From NCBI RefSeq assembly GCF_022179285.1, contig NZ_BPQO01000001.1, positions 248,001 through 312,000 of the forward strand: DNA of 64,000 nt, read 5' to 3'. The position numbers and the translations under genes are program-made. This document shows, in pieces, positions 55,718 through 64,000 of this stretch. The notes under the pieces are model-generated. The model was not told the origin of the DNA. It made no database searches and was given only the letters and a program-made list of their open reading frames with translations. The first letter of the stretch is position 1. Every line of letters starts with the position of its first letter. The DNA comes from Methylobacterium hispanicum (GTDB taxonomy: Bacteria > Pseudomonadota > Alphaproteobacteria > Rhizobiales > Beijerinckiaceae).

Positions 55718-55882
55718 ATGATGGATCCCAAGGTCGAGTACCGTCCCCTCACGCCGGAGGAGGAGGCGCGCCGCCGCAAGCGCTCGGTGGCGATCGCGCT
55801 CGCGCTCGGCGCGATGGTTCTGCTGTTCTTCGTGCTGACCATCGCCAAGCTCGGGCCCCAGATCATGAGCCGGCCCCTCTGA
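55718..55882 (+). CDS. Small single-helix protein in the cytochrome oxidase operon (CoxF-like)
   Basis: A 54-residue protein from ATG 55718: MMDPKVEYRPLTPEEEARRRKR, then a single membrane helix SVAIALALGAMVLLFFVLTIAKL, and a short tail. It lies exactly where other Rhizobiales carry a tiny CoxF-like protein, six bases after ctaB and 15 bases before ctaG. The RRRKR charge cluster fits positive-inside topology with the N-terminus in the cytoplasm. It probably helps haem or copper insertion or oxidase assembly. A real gene: tight spacing, good codon use. Confidence 0.75.
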   Translation: MMDPKVEYRPLTPEEEARRRKRSVAIALALGAMVLLFFVLTIAKLGPQIMSRPL

Positions 55883-55897
55883 TCCGGTGAGGCAGGG

Positions 55898-56503
55898 ATG
55901 ACGAACGCGCCGCAGAACCGGAAACTGGGCCGCACCGCCCTCGCCTGCGCGGGCTTCGCGGCGGGCATGCTCGGCCTCGCCTTCGCCTCGGTGCCGCTCT
56001 ACGACGCCTTCTGCAAGGCGACCGGCTACGGCGGCACCCCGCGCCAGGGGCCGGTGCCGACCGCGGTCGCGGCCAAGCCCGGCGATGCCATGCTGGTCCG
56101 CTTCGACACCAACGTCGCGCCCGGCCTCGGCTGGAAGTTCCGCGCCGAGAGAGGCGGCGTCGAGGCCCCGCTCGGCGAGACCCAGACCGTGTTCTTCCAC
56201 GTGAAGAACACCGGGCCGACCGCGACCACGGGGGTTGCCACCTTCAACGTGCAGCCCGAGCTGATGGGCGGCTACTTCGTGAAGGTCGAGTGCTTCTGCT
56301 TCAAGGAGCAGACGCTCCAGCCCGGCGAGACGCTCGACGTGCCGGTGGTGTTCTACATCGACCCGGCCGTGCGGGCGGATTCCAACACCGCCGCGCTATC
56401 CGAGATGACCTTGTCCTACACCTACTTCGCCTCGAAGAACGGGCAGCCGGTCACCGCCGCGCTCGACCGGGGCGGGACGGTGCCGGGACGGGGGAATTTC
56501 TAG
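55898..56503 (+). CDS. ctaG: Cytochrome c oxidase assembly protein CtaG (Cox11)
   Basis: A 201-residue copper chaperone that loads CuB of subunit I. It has an N-terminal membrane helix (about 11-31, ALACAGFAAGMLGLAFASVPLYDAF), followed by a conserved Cys in YDAFCKATGYGGT, and the copper-binding CxC in VKVECFCFKEQTL, then PVVFYIDP and LSYTYF. Length is normal. It follows the CoxF-like ORF and precedes ctaE. Confidence 0.95.
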   Translation: MTNAPQNRKLGRTALACAGFAAGMLGLAFASVPLYDAFCKATGYGGTPRQGPVPTAVAAKPGDAMLVRFDTNVAPGLGWKFRAERGGVEAPLGETQTVFFHVKNTGPTATTGVATFNVQPELMGGYFVKVECFCFKEQTLQPGETLDVPVVFYIDPAVRADSNTAALSEMTLSYTYFASKNGQPVTAALDRGGTVPGRGNF

Positions 56504-56667
56504 GCCCCGCGGCGGCGCCAAGCGTGACAACAGCCGCGCCCGTCCAGTATGGGTGCGGCCAGGGTTTTGAGACGAGCTTCGACGGGGCGGCACAGGCCCC
56601 GCGATCGTGAGGGCAGGACCCGCGGCCGGCGACGGCGCGGTCCCAAGGGGTCAGGAGAAACGTTCCG

Positions 56668-57525
56668 ATGGCAGAGGCGCACGCCAAGAACCACGATTTC
56701 CACATCCTGGCGCCCAGTCCGTGGCCGCTGCTGGGTGCGATGTCGGGCTTCGTGATGACCACGGGCGCCGTGTTCTGGATGAAGAGCATCCAGTTCGGCA
56801 CCCTCACCCCCGGGCCCTACGTGTTCGGCGCCGGGCTGCTCGGCGTGCTCTACACCATGTTCGCGTGGTGGAGCGACGTGGTGAAGGAGGCCAATTCCGG
56901 CGACCACACCCGCGTGGTGCAGCTCCATCACCGCTACGGCATGATCATGTTCATCGCCTCCGAGGTGATGTTCTTCGTGGCGTGGTTCTGGGCCTATTTC
57001 GAGGCCGCGCTCTACACCGCCGACCCGATCCAGGCCTCGCGCGTGGAGTTCACCGGCGGCACCTGGCCGCCGAAGGGCATCGAGGCCTTCGATCCCTGGC
57101 ACCTGCCGCTGCTCAACACGCTGATCCTGTTGACCTCCGGCACCACCATCACCTGGGCCCACCACGCCCTGCTGCACGGCGACCGCAAGGGCCTGAAGCT
57201 CGGCCTGCTGCTCACCGTGATCCTCGGCGTGCTCTTCACCGCCTGCCAGGCCTACGAGTACCACCACGCCGCCTTCGGCTTCTCGGGCAGCATCTACTCG
57301 TCGACCTTCTTCATGGCGACGGGCTTCCACGGCGCGCACGTCATCATCGGCACGGTCTTCCTGATCGTCTGCCTGCTGCGCGCCAACGCCGGCCAGTTCA
57401 CCACCCAGCAGCATCTCGGCTTCGAGTTCGCCGCCTGGTACTGGCACTTCGTCGACGTGGTCTGGCTGTTCCTCTTCGCCGCGATCTACGTCTGGGGCGC
57501 GGGCGCCGGCCACGGCGCGCACTGA
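56668..57525 (+). CDS. ctaE: Cytochrome c oxidase subunit III
   Basis: A 285-residue membrane subunit with seven helices that binds lipids near the proton entry of subunit I. Motifs: [143 protein letters not shown] gives a ribosome-binding site. The 164 bp before it hold no ORF of note. Followed by an intrinsic terminator. Confidence 0.97.
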   Translation: MAEAHAKNHDFHILAPSPWPLLGAMSGFVMTTGAVFWMKSIQFGTLTPGPYVFGAGLLGVLYTMFAWWSDVVKEANSGDHTRVVQLHHRYGMIMFIASEVMFFVAWFWAYFEAALYTADPIQASRVEFTGGTWPPKGIEAFDPWHLPLLNTLILLTSGTTITWAHHALLHGDRKGLKLGLLLTVILGVLFTACQAYEYHHAAFGFSGSIYSSTFFMATGFHGAHVIIGTVFLIVCLLRANAGQFTTQQHLGFEFAAWYWHFVDVVWLFLFAAIYVWGAGAGHGAH

Positions 57526-57562
57526 GGACCGGCCGCCGCGCTCCGCGCATGGCGGCGATGCG

Positions 57563-57588
57563 AAGGGCGGCTCCGGCCGCCCTTTTTC
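57563..57588 (+). terminator. ctaE: Intrinsic terminator after ctaE
   Basis: AAGGGCGGC (57563-57571), loop TCCG, GCCGCCCTT (57576-57584), then TTTTT to 57587: a 9-bp GC stem with a T-tract 40 bp past the ctaE stop. Confidence 0.9.
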
Positions 57589-57655
57589 ATGCGCGCGACG
57601 CCGCGCGATCCCATATCGGACGCGCGGGGGACCCGCGTTCGAGGGAAGCACGATC

Positions 57656-58027
57656 TTGGATCACAGCCATCAGCGGCCGGAAGCCATTCCGACGGGCCTG
57701 CGCGGGCGCTGCCCGCGCTGCGGCGAGGGCCGCCTGTTCAAGGGCTTCCTCACCCTGCGGCCGTCCTGCGAGGCCTGCGGGCTCGACTACACGAACTTCG
57801 ACTCGGCGGACGGGCCGGCCTTCTTCGTGATGTCGATCGTCGGCCTCGTCGTGGTCGGCCTCGCGCTCTGGATGGAGATCACCTACGAGCCGCCGATCTG
57901 GGTCCACGCCCTCGTGGCGGGGAGCCTGTCGATCGGGCTCAGCCTGATGCTGGTGCGCCCGCTCAAGGGCATGCTGATCGCCCTGCAATACGCCAACAAG
58001 GCCGAGCAGGGGCGCTTCGAACAGTGA
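57656..58027 (+). CDS. DUF983 membrane protein
   Basis: A 123-residue protein starting at TTG 57656 (LDHSHQRPEAIPTGLRGRC), with GAGGGAAG eight bases upstream. An N-terminal zinc-ribbon-like part (GRCPRCGEGRLFKGFLTLRPSCEACGLDY, four Cys) is followed by two membrane helices (about 52-72 and 84-104). DUF983 proteins are regular members of alphaproteobacterial cta clusters and are thought to help oxidase assembly; the mechanism is unknown. It overlaps surf1 by four bases (GTGA). Confidence 0.88.
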   Translation: MDHSHQRPEAIPTGLRGRCPRCGEGRLFKGFLTLRPSCEACGLDYTNFDSADGPAFFVMSIVGLVVVGLALWMEITYEPPIWVHALVAGSLSIGLSLMLVRPLKGMLIALQYANKAEQGRFEQ

Positions 58028-58791
58028 GCGCCCGACCGGAGACTGGGCTGCCCGCGCCGCGGGGCGCGTGGCGCGATCTGGTCGCGCCGGGCCTCTCGGC
58101 GCTGATCGTGCTCGCCATCCTGCTCGGGCTCGGCGTCTGGCAGATCGCCCGGAAGACCGAGAAGGAGGCGCTGATCGGGCGCATCCGGGAACGCTCGCTG
58201 GCTGCCCCGGTCGCGCCGCCGTCGCCGGATGCCTGGAACCCGGCCCGCGACGAGTTCCGGCACGTCCGGGTGACCGGCCGTTTCCTGAACGACCGCGAGA
58301 CCCTGGTGCACGGCCTCGCCCCGGGCGACACGCCCGGCCGCGCGCTGCAGGGCTACTACGTGCTGACGCCGTTCGAGCGGACGGACGGCGGCACGCTCCT
58401 GATCAATCGCGGCTTCGTGCCGACCGAGCTGAAGGCGCAGGCCGACCGGCGCGACGGCCTCGTCGCCGGCGAGACCGCGGTGACGGGCCTCCTGCGGGCC
58501 AGCGAGCCGCGGGGCCTGTTCGTGCCCGCCCCCGACCCGGCCCGCGGCGCGTGGTTCAACCGGGACATCGCGGGCATCGCCGAGGCCCGCGGCCTCGGAC
58601 CCGTGGCGCCCTACCTCGTCGAGGCGGATGCGGTGCCCGGCCAGACGAGTTGGCCGCGCGGGGGCCAGCTCCGCATCGACCTCCCCAACAACCACCTGCA
58701 ATACGCCTTCACGTGGTTCGGCATCGCTGCCTGCCTCGTCGGCGTGTTCTCGGTCTTCGCCTGGCGGCGCCTGCACGATCCGGCGGCCTGA
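58024..58791 (+). CDS. surf1: SURF1 family cytochrome oxidase assembly protein
   Basis: A 255-residue membrane protein, GTG 58024 start, that helps deliver haem a to subunit I. Two membrane helices (about 20-40 and 230-248) flank the periplasmic part with hallmarks GLGVWQIARKTEKEALIGRI, FRHVRVTGRFLNDRETLV, GYYVLTPFERTDGGTLLINRGFVP and LRIDLPNNHLQYAFTWFGIAACLVGVF. It is the last cta gene, coupled to the DUF983 gene. Confidence 0.93.
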   Translation: MSARPETGLPAPRGAWRDLVAPGLSALIVLAILLGLGVWQIARKTEKEALIGRIRERSLAAPVAPPSPDAWNPARDEFRHVRVTGRFLNDRETLVHGLAPGDTPGRALQGYYVLTPFERTDGGTLLINRGFVPTELKAQADRRDGLVAGETAVTGLLRASEPRGLFVPAPDPARGAWFNRDIAGIAEARGLGPVAPYLVEADAVPGQTSWPRGGQLRIDLPNNHLQYAFTWFGIAACLVGVFSVFAWRRLHDPAA

Positions 58792-58866
58792 CACCAGGCC
58801 CCGGCTTGCGGACCCGATCGGCCGCGCTACCCTCATGGGCCGGGTACCTCCGGGCAGGTGGGCACG

Positions 58867-59295
58867 ATGCGCGCGCGACTGACGTCCTCGGTGATCCTCG
58901 CGGCACTTCTGCTGGCGTCCGTCCCCGCGGCCGCCTTCGACGAGGCCGACCGGGAGGCCGCACGGGCCGTCATCGCGCGACAGGTGGACGCTCTCGGGCG
59001 CGACGACGCGGCGACCGCCTATGCCCAGGCGGCCCCCGGCATCCGGGACCTGTTCCCGACGCCCGAGGTCTTCATCGGAATGGTCCGGACGAACTATCGC
59101 CCGGTCTACCGGCACCGCAGCTTCGTCTTCGGCGCCGCGCAGGACGGCGGCGCGACCAGCCTGTCCCAGTCCGTCGCCATTCAGGACACCTACGGGGTCG
59201 ATTGGACGGCCGAGTACAGCCTGGAGCGGCAGCCGGACGGCCAGTGGCGCATCGCGGGCTGCCGCCTGACCAGGTCCCCGGGTGTCAACCTCTGA
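58867..59295 (+). CDS. DUF4864 secreted protein
   Basis: A 142-residue protein from ATG 58867 (MRARLTSSVILAALLLASVPAAAFDEADR); a GTG nine bases earlier is an alternative. After the signal peptide: DREAARAVIARQVDALGRDDAATAYAQAAPGIRDLFPTPEVFIGMVRTNYRPVYRHRSFVFG, and WTAEYSLERQPDGQWRIAGCRL, which is the SnoaL-like cup of DUF4864. Function unknown; it is exported and probably soluble in the periplasm. It follows surf1 at 75 bp and may share its transcript. Confidence 0.75.
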   Translation: MRARLTSSVILAALLLASVPAAAFDEADREAARAVIARQVDALGRDDAATAYAQAAPGIRDLFPTPEVFIGMVRTNYRPVYRHRSFVFGAAQDGGATSLSQSVAIQDTYGVDWTAEYSLERQPDGQWRIAGCRLTRSPGVNL

Positions 59296-59459
59296 TTGCA
59301 CTATCAGATGAAAGCAATCGGAAGCAATCACAAGGCCCGAGACACGGTTTATCTTTCTATCGCCCAGTTCGAATTCGCCCGATGACTTCGAAGGAAAACT
59401 GGATCCAATCGTCCTGTCCGCGGTTGTCGGGCCTGAACGGGCACGGAGATCGAACCGGT
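59296..59459. other. AT-richer gap before a small ORF
   Basis: No gene supported. AGCAATCGGA-AGCAATCACA is a tandem repeat (about 59313-59332). The local AT content is higher than that of neighbours, so it could hold a promoter for the following ORF. Confidence 0.35.
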
Positions 59460-59699
59460 ATGGCCAAATCCAGGCAGGACATGGACCGGGAAGCCGCTGC
59501 CGCGACGGCGCGACCGGAGGATGCGGATCGCTACGACCCGGTCCGGAGCGCCCTGCGGAGCGCCCGCGACGCGTTCGATCCGGACGGGGCGACGCGCGAG
59601 CACCGCGCCGCGACCGCGCCGCTGGTCTGGTACATCGAGGACACGCTTGACATGGCCCTCGCGAAGCCGGCCGCCGGGACGGACCTCGAGAAGCCGTAG
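59460..59699 (+). CDS. Small hypothetical protein
   Basis: A 79-residue protein from ATG 59460 (MAKSRQDMDREAAAATARPEDADRYDPVRSALR), with GGAGA ten bases upstream. In-frame sequence reaches back to ATG 59382. It is charged, predicted helical, with no signal or membrane segment; a central stretch DPDGATREHRAATAPLVWYIEDTLDMAL is the best folded-looking part. Family not recognised. It lies 81 bp before thrC. Confidence 0.45.
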   Translation: MAKSRQDMDREAAAATARPEDADRYDPVRSALRSARDAFDPDGATREHRAATAPLVWYIEDTLDMALAKPAAGTDLEKP

Positions 59700-59780
59700 C
59701 CGCGCAGCGATACGGCGCCGGCGCACTTCGACACCGCTACGCGCATCGTGTAGAGGGAGCGCCTTCTCCCGGAGGCCCCT

Positions 59781-61193
59781 GTGCTGCACGTCTCGACCCG
59801 CGGCGACGCCGCGCCGCTCTCGTTTTCCGACGCCCTCCTCGCCGGCCTCGCCCGCGACGGCGGCCTCTACGTGCCCGAGAGCTGGCCCGGTCTGACGAAA
59901 CCCGAGATCGCCGGCCTCGCGGGCCTCTCCTACGCCGACGCCGCCAAGCGCGTGCTGCGCCCGCTGGTCGATGGCGAGATCGCCGACGCCGACCTCGACC
60001 GGATGATCGACGAGGCCTACGCCACGTTCCGGCACCCGGCGGTCTGCCCGATCAACCAGCTCGACGACAACCTCTTCCTGCTCGAACTCTTCCACGGCCC
60101 GACGCTCGCCTTCAAGGACGTGGCGATGCAGCTCCTCGGGCGGCTGATGGATCACGTGCTGCGCCAGCGCGGCAGCCGCGCCACCATCGTGGGCGCCACC
60201 TCGGGCGATACCGGCTCGGCCGCCGTCGAGGCCTTCGGCGGGCTCGATCAGGTCGACATCTTCATCCTCTACCCGCACGGCCGGGTCTCGGAGGTGCAGC
60301 GGCGCCAGATGACCTCGGTCGCCGCCCCCAACGTCCACGCGCTCGCGCTCGACGGCACGTTCGACGATTGCCAGAACATCGTCAAAGCCCTGTTCCAGCA
60401 CGCCGACTTCGCCGACTCGGTGAAGCTCTCGGGCGTCAACTCGATCAACTGGGCCCGCGTCGCCGCGCAGGTGGTGTACTACTTCACCAGCGCGGTGGCG
60501 CTGGGCGCGCCGCACCGCCCGGTCTCCTTCGCGGTGCCGACGGGCAATTTCGGCGACATCCTGGCCGGCTGGGTCGCCAAGCGCATGGGCCTGCCGATCG
60601 AGCGCCTGATGATCGGCACGAACGCCAACGACATCCTAGTCCGCACCCTGGAGCACGGCGCCTACGAGCTGCAGGGCGTGACGCCGACCACCTCGCCCTC
60701 GATGGACATCCAGATCTCCTCGAACTTCGAGCGGCTGCTCTTCGAGGCGCTCGGGCGCGACGCGGCCTCGATCCGCCGCCTGATGGCGGGCCTGAAGCAG
60801 TCCGGCGGCTTCCGCCTGGACGAGTCGGTGCTGGCGACGGTGCGGGCCGAGTTCGACGCGCACGCGGTCTCGGAGGCCGACGTGATGGCGGAGATCCGCG
60901 AGACGCACGCCGCGACCGGCGTGACGCTCGACCCGCACAGCGCCATCGGGGTCCGCGCCGGCCGCCGCCTCCTGGGCAAGGATCCGCGCACGCCCGTCGT
61001 CGCGCTCGCCACGGCGCATCCCGCGAAATTCCCGGACGCGGTCGCCCAGGCGACCGGCGGCGCCCGCCCGGCGCTGCCCCCGCACCTCGCCGACCTGATG
61101 GAGCGGCCCGAGCGCATGACGCGCGTGGCCAACGACCAGGCCGCCGTCGAGGCGCTGATCCGCGAGCGTGCCCGCATCACGAGAGGCGCATGA
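59781..61193 (+). CDS. thrC: Threonine synthase
   Basis: A 470-residue PLP enzyme making threonine from O-phosphohomoserine. Start GTG 59781 (VLHVSTRGDAAPLSF) with GGAGG five bases upstream. Motifs: GGLYVPESWP, HGPTLAFKDVAMQLLGRLM (PLP Lys), VGATSGDTGSAAVEAF, HGRVSEVQRRQM, VPTGNFGDILAGWVAKRMGLP. Length fits the long (fungal/Gram-negative) class. It overlaps the M16 peptidase by four bases (ATGA at 61190-61193). Confidence 0.96.
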   Translation: MLHVSTRGDAAPLSFSDALLAGLARDGGLYVPESWPGLTKPEIAGLAGLSYADAAKRVLRPLVDGEIADADLDRMIDEAYATFRHPAVCPINQLDDNLFLLELFHGPTLAFKDVAMQLLGRLMDHVLRQRGSRATIVGATSGDTGSAAVEAFGGLDQVDIFILYPHGRVSEVQRRQMTSVAAPNVHALALDGTFDDCQNIVKALFQHADFADSVKLSGVNSINWARVAAQVVYYFTSAVALGAPHRPVSFAVPTGNFGDILAGWVAKRMGLPIERLMIGTNANDILVRTLEHGAYELQGVTPTTSPSMDIQISSNFERLLFEALGRDAASIRRLMAGLKQSGGFRLDESVLATVRAEFDAHAVSEADVMAEIRETHAATGVTLDPHSAIGVRAGRRLLGKDPRTPVVALATAHPAKFPDAVAQATGGARPALPPHLADLMERPERMTRVANDQAAVEALIRERARITRGA

Positions 61194-62485
61194 ACCAGCA
61201 TTTCGACACGCACGGCGCCTCGCCCTCGCTGCGGGTGACGCGGCTCGCCAACGGCGTCACGGTCGCGACCGAGGCGATGCCGGGCGTGGCCACCGCGACG
61301 CTCGGCGTCTGGGTCGGCGCGGGCTCGCGCCACGAGCGGGCCGACGAGAGCGGGCTCAGCCACCTCATCGAGCACATGGCCTTCAAGGGCACGCGCACCC
61401 GCTCGGCGCGCGCGATCGCCGAGGACATCGAGAATGTCGGCGGCGAGATCAACGCCGCGACCTCCGCCGAGGGCACGAGCTACAGCGCGCGCGTGCTCGG
61501 CGAGGATGTCGGCATCGCGCTCGACGTGATCGGCGACATCCTCACCGACTCGGTCTTCGACGCCGGGGAACTCGCCCGCGAGAAGGGCGTGATCCTGCAG
61601 GAATACGCCGCCGTCGAGGACACGCCCGACGACGTGGTCTACGACGCCTTCACGGAAGCGGCCTTCCCCGACCAGCCGATCGGCCGGCCGATCCTGGGGC
61701 GGCCCGAGACGATCCGCAGCTTCGACGAGGCCGCGATCCGCGCCTATCTGGCCCGCGAATATACGCCCGACCGCTACGTCGTGGCGGCCGCGGGCGCGGT
61801 GGAGCACGAGGCCTTCGTGGCGGCAGCCGAACGCCACTTCGGCGCGATGCCCGCCGTCGAGGCGCCCGCCGCCGTCGCCGGCAGCTACGGCGGCGGCGAG
61901 CGGCGCATGCCGAGGAAGCTCGAACAGGCCAACCTCGTGATCGGCCTGCCCGGCCTCTCCTTCCGCGACGACGGCTACTACGCCCTGCACATGTTCGCGC
62001 AGGTGCTCGGCGGCGGGCTGACCTCGCGCCTCTGGCAGGAGGTGCGCGAGACGCGCGGCCTCGCCTACGAGATCCAGGCCTTCCACTGGCCCTTCTCCGA
62101 TTGCGGCCTGTTCGGCATCGGCGCCGGCACGGCCGGCGGCGACGTGGCCGAACTCGTCTCGGTGACGCTCGACGCGGTGGTGCGCGCCACGCGCGACATC
62201 GCCCCCGAGGAGATCGCCCGCGCCAAGGCGCAGCTGAAGCTCTCCCTGCTCGGTGCGCTGGAGACGCCGGGCGGGCGCATCGAGCGCAACGCGCGACAGA
62301 TCCTGGCCTGGGGCCGGGTGATCCCGGCCGCGGAGGTGATCGCGAAGGTCGATGCCGTGACCGTCGAGGACGTGCGGGCGGCGGGCGCCGCGATCCTCGC
62401 GGGCGCGCCGACGCTCGCGGCGATCGGTCCGATCAAGGGCCTGCCCTCGCTCGACAAGGTCGGGGCGGCCCTGCGGGCGGCCTGA
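61190..62485 (+). CDS. M16 family zinc peptidase
   Basis: A 431-residue pitrilysin-type peptidase from ATG 61190. The inverted zinc motif HxxEH is in SGLSHLIEHMAFKGT, with Glu about 75 residues later in the ILQEYAAVEDTPDD region. C-terminal half: GLPGLSFRDDGYYALHMFAQVLGGGLTSRLWQEVRETRGLAYEI. It resembles mitochondrial processing peptidase beta and the pepR/MPP-like bacterial proteins commonly downstream of thrC. Substrate unknown. Translationally coupled to thrC. Confidence 0.92.
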   Translation: MNQHFDTHGASPSLRVTRLANGVTVATEAMPGVATATLGVWVGAGSRHERADESGLSHLIEHMAFKGTRTRSARAIAEDIENVGGEINAATSAEGTSYSARVLGEDVGIALDVIGDILTDSVFDAGELAREKGVILQEYAAVEDTPDDVVYDAFTEAAFPDQPIGRPILGRPETIRSFDEAAIRAYLAREYTPDRYVVAAAGAVEHEAFVAAAERHFGAMPAVEAPAAVAGSYGGGERRMPRKLEQANLVIGLPGLSFRDDGYYALHMFAQVLGGGLTSRLWQEVRETRGLAYEIQAFHWPFSDCGLFGIGAGTAGGDVAELVSVTLDAVVRATRDIAPEEIARAKAQLKLSLLGALETPGGRIERNARQILAWGRVIPAAEVIAKVDAVTVEDVRAAGAAILAGAPTLAAIGPIKGLPSLDKVGAALRAA

Positions 62486-62876
62486 CCGAAACCCGCAGGG
62501 CGATCGCCTGTGCCGACACGGCCGGAGCGCGCGCGCTTCGGCCCGGGTGCTATCGCGGCGCGGGCCGGCAAGGCTTGTCGGCTTCCCGAAATCGCCCGGC
62601 GCCGCGGACGGAACCGCGCGCCGTACAGCGGATGGCGGGAATCCTGCTCAGCGAGCCTGCGCGTCCCTGTTTGTTGGGCGGGGCGCCCCGCGGTCGGGCA
62701 TCCCCAACTTGTTTTGGCCGCAAACGCGGGCGATCCGTCCCGGGTCGCCTGTCGGCAGGAAGCGGTGGGTCGCTCGGCTCCACGTCTCCCGTCGGCTTGC
62801 CCGGGATCGACCCCGACTTTACCAAAAGCTAACTGAGCCGTTCACGCGCTCGCCCGCCCGGCCGGAACCCGTCTCG
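62486..62876. other. 391-bp gap
   Basis: No gene is supported; overlapping open frames are Arg-rich shadows. GCGGGGCGCCCCGC (62678-62691) is a perfect 14-bp palindrome, and GTTGGG...CCCCAAC pairs around it. It holds the promoter of the signalling gene. Confidence 0.4.
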
Positions 62877-64000
62877 TTGCGCATCCTCGTCCTCCTCCTC
62901 GCGTTCCTCGTCGGCGCCCTCGCGGCGAGCACGCCCGCGAGCGCGGTCGAGGCGGTCCGCGTCACGCTGGACGCCCCGGTCATCGACCTGACCCAGGCGA
63001 TCGAGCGCTACCGCTCCGACGGCGACCTGATCCAGATCTCGACCGCGCCCGGCAAGGACGGCATCGTCCGCCGCATCGTCGTGAAGGCGCGCGACGCAGG
63101 CGCGCGGCCCGACTGGATGGTCTTCGCGCTCACCAACGACACCGACGAGCAGATCGACCGCATCCTGGTGGCGCCCCACTTCCGGCTGGTCGATTCCGGC
63201 GTGGTCTGGCCCGATCTCGGCGGCTCGCGCATCGCCGCGATCACCGCGAGCCAGGGCATCCGGCCCGAGCGGGACGAGAACCCGGAGGCCGACCAGTTCG
63301 TCATCACGCTCGATCCCGGCACCACGATCACCTACGTGGCCGAGCTGCGGGGGCCGAACATCCCGCAGGTCCACCTCTGGGACCAGGACGCCTACCGCAA
63401 GAAGGCCGCCGGGCTGACCCTCTACAAGGGCATCATCATCGGCATCGCGGGCCTGCTCGCCCTCTTCCTCACCATCGTGTTCGTGGTGAAGGGCGCGATC
63501 ATCTTCCCGGCGGCGGCCGCGCTCGCGTGGTCGGTGCTCGCCTACGCCTGCATCGATTTCGGCTTCCTGCAGCGGGTCTTCCCGGTGACGGAGCTCGCCG
63601 AGCGGGTCTACCGGGCCTCCGCCGAGGCCGTGCTCGGCGCGACCCTCCTGGTCTTCCTGTTCGCCTACCTGAACCTCTCCCGCTGGCACGTGCGCTACAG
63701 CCACGTCGCCTTCTTCTGGCTGGCCTTCCTGGCGGGCCTCGTGGGGCTCGCGGTGTTCGATCCCCCGGTGGCGGCGGGCGTCGCCCGCATCTCGATCGCC
63801 GCGGTGGCGGGGGTCGGCCTCCTCCTGATCCTCTACCTCGCCACGCATAACGGCTACGACCGCGCCATCCTGCTCGTGCCGACCTGGACGCTGCTCGTGG
63901 TCTGGGTCACGGCCGCGGGCTTCGCGGTGACGGGCCAGATCGGCAGCGAATTGGTGCAGCCGGCCCTCATCGGCGGCCTCGTGCTCATCGTCATGCTGAT
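62877..64000 (+). CDS. Membrane sensor protein, probably EAL/GGDEF type, C-terminus cut off
   Basis: At least 374 codons from TTG 62877, open to the right edge. Signal peptide LRILVLLLAFLVGALAASTPASA, then a periplasmic domain (about 25-175, VRVTLDAPVIDLTQAIERYRSDGDLIQISTAPGKDGIVRR..., WMVFALTNDTDEQIDRILVAPHFRL...ITYVAELRGPNIPQVHLW), then about seven membrane helices from about residue 180. This 7TMR-DISM-like layout is typical of a Rhizobiales c-di-GMP enzyme (EAL domain) downstream of the pepR gene; the cytoplasmic output lies outside the window. The start TTG is inferred from the signal peptide. Confidence 0.65.
   Translation, partial: MRILVLLLAFLVGALAASTPASAVEAVRVTLDAPVIDLTQAIERYRSDGDLIQISTAPGKDGIVRRIVVKARDAGARPDWMVFALTNDTDEQIDRILVAPHFRLVDSGVVWPDLGGSRIAAITASQGIRPERDENPEADQFVITLDPGTTITYVAELRGPNIPQVHLWDQDAYRKKAAGLTLYKGIIIGIAGLLALFLTIVFVVKGAIIFPAAAALAWSVLAYACIDFGFLQRVFPVTELAERVYRASAEAVLGATLLVFLFAYLNLSRWHVRYSHVAFFWLAFLAGLVGLAVFDPPVAAGVARISIAAVAGVGLLLILYLATHNGYDRAILLVPTWTLLVVWVTAAGFAVTGQIGSELVQPALIGGLVLIVML

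Noticed and set aside
52883..56200. 1105-codon open frame antisense to the cta operon
   Set aside because: Shadow frame of several clear plus-strand membrane proteins; extremely His/Asp/Glu/Arg-rich product.
56524..56610. Small GTG-started frame (VTTAAPVQYG...) between ctaG and ctaE
   Set aside because: 28 codons, no ribosome-binding site, no hydrophobic helix or conservation visible.
62805..62835. CtrA box before the membrane sensor gene
   Set aside because: TTAC-N7-TAAC has mismatches in both halves.
62510..62836. 108-codon frame in the gap after the M16 peptidase
   Set aside because: Arg/Pro/Gly-rich, no start context, overlapped by other frames; no family resemblance.

Overview
The window is a stretch of chromosome from a very GC-rich alphaproteobacterium, most likely Methylobacterium/Methylorubrum (Methylobacteriaceae). 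The basis is the codon use, the serine hydroxymethyltransferase sequence, the order glyA-nrdR-ribD-ribE, the order ctaC-ctaD-ctaB-small ORF-ctaG-ctaE-DUF983-surf1-thrC-M16 peptidase, AD-LLPPPP outer-membrane proteins, and CtrA-type and EcfG-type promoter motifs. No transposase, phage gene, CRISPR array, tRNA or rRNA was seen. This is mainly core chromosome, not an island.

Layout. 1-3.1 kb: the start of a TPR-type membrane protein, an NnrU protein, a secreted protein of unknown function and a lytic transglycosylase. 3.3-7.2 kb: glyA with a structured leader, then nrdR and the riboflavin genes ribD and ribE. 7.4-13 kb: a thioesterase, then the stress module prkA-yeaH-spoVR behind a candidate sigma-54 promoter. 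13.2-21 kb: small secreted proteins, an orphan MerR regulator, rpsD, two outer-membrane beta-barrels behind CtrA-like boxes, a PAS protein, a small secreted protein behind an EcfG-like promoter, and a CobW GTPase. 21-25.3 kb: a small ORF, a GapR-type protein and an Mfd-type helicase. 25.3-30.3 kb: two capsule-export proteins, AMP nucleosidase, TrmO and an SGNH hydrolase. 30.3-36.3 kb: an RND efflux operon with two adaptors and a divergent TetR regulator. 36.5-38.9 kb: a TIGR01244 phosphatase-like protein, a zinc metallopeptidase and a uracil-DNA glycosylase. 39-49 kb: ETF-ubiquinone oxidoreductase, a DUF459/SGNH protein, gltD and gltB. 49.5-51.8 kb: a Pro/Ala-rich secreted protein and fdhD. 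52-58.8 kb: the aa3-type cytochrome c oxidase operon with its assembly factors. 58.9-64 kb: small proteins, thrC, an M16 peptidase and the start of a membrane-anchored signalling protein.

How the genes fit together. GlyA (C1 unit and serine-cycle entry), FdhD (formate dehydrogenase maturation), ETF-QO and cytochrome oxidase fit a respiring methylotroph. gltBD (nitrogen assimilation) and the possibly sigma-54-driven prkA cluster touch nitrogen status. 

The most unusual signal is non-coding. A family of roughly 190-340 bp palindromic elements occurs three times (about 7.15-7.35, 36.25-36.52 and 50.52-50.86 kb), always between convergent genes. Their terminal inverted repeat, about CTGATACCGTTTCCGG, supplies the stop codon of several neighbouring genes. 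Other finds are a leader hairpin that hides the rpsD ribosome-binding site, a riboswitch-like glyA leader, a perfect TetR operator, and a cluster of five perfect hairpins between the DUF459 gene and gltD.
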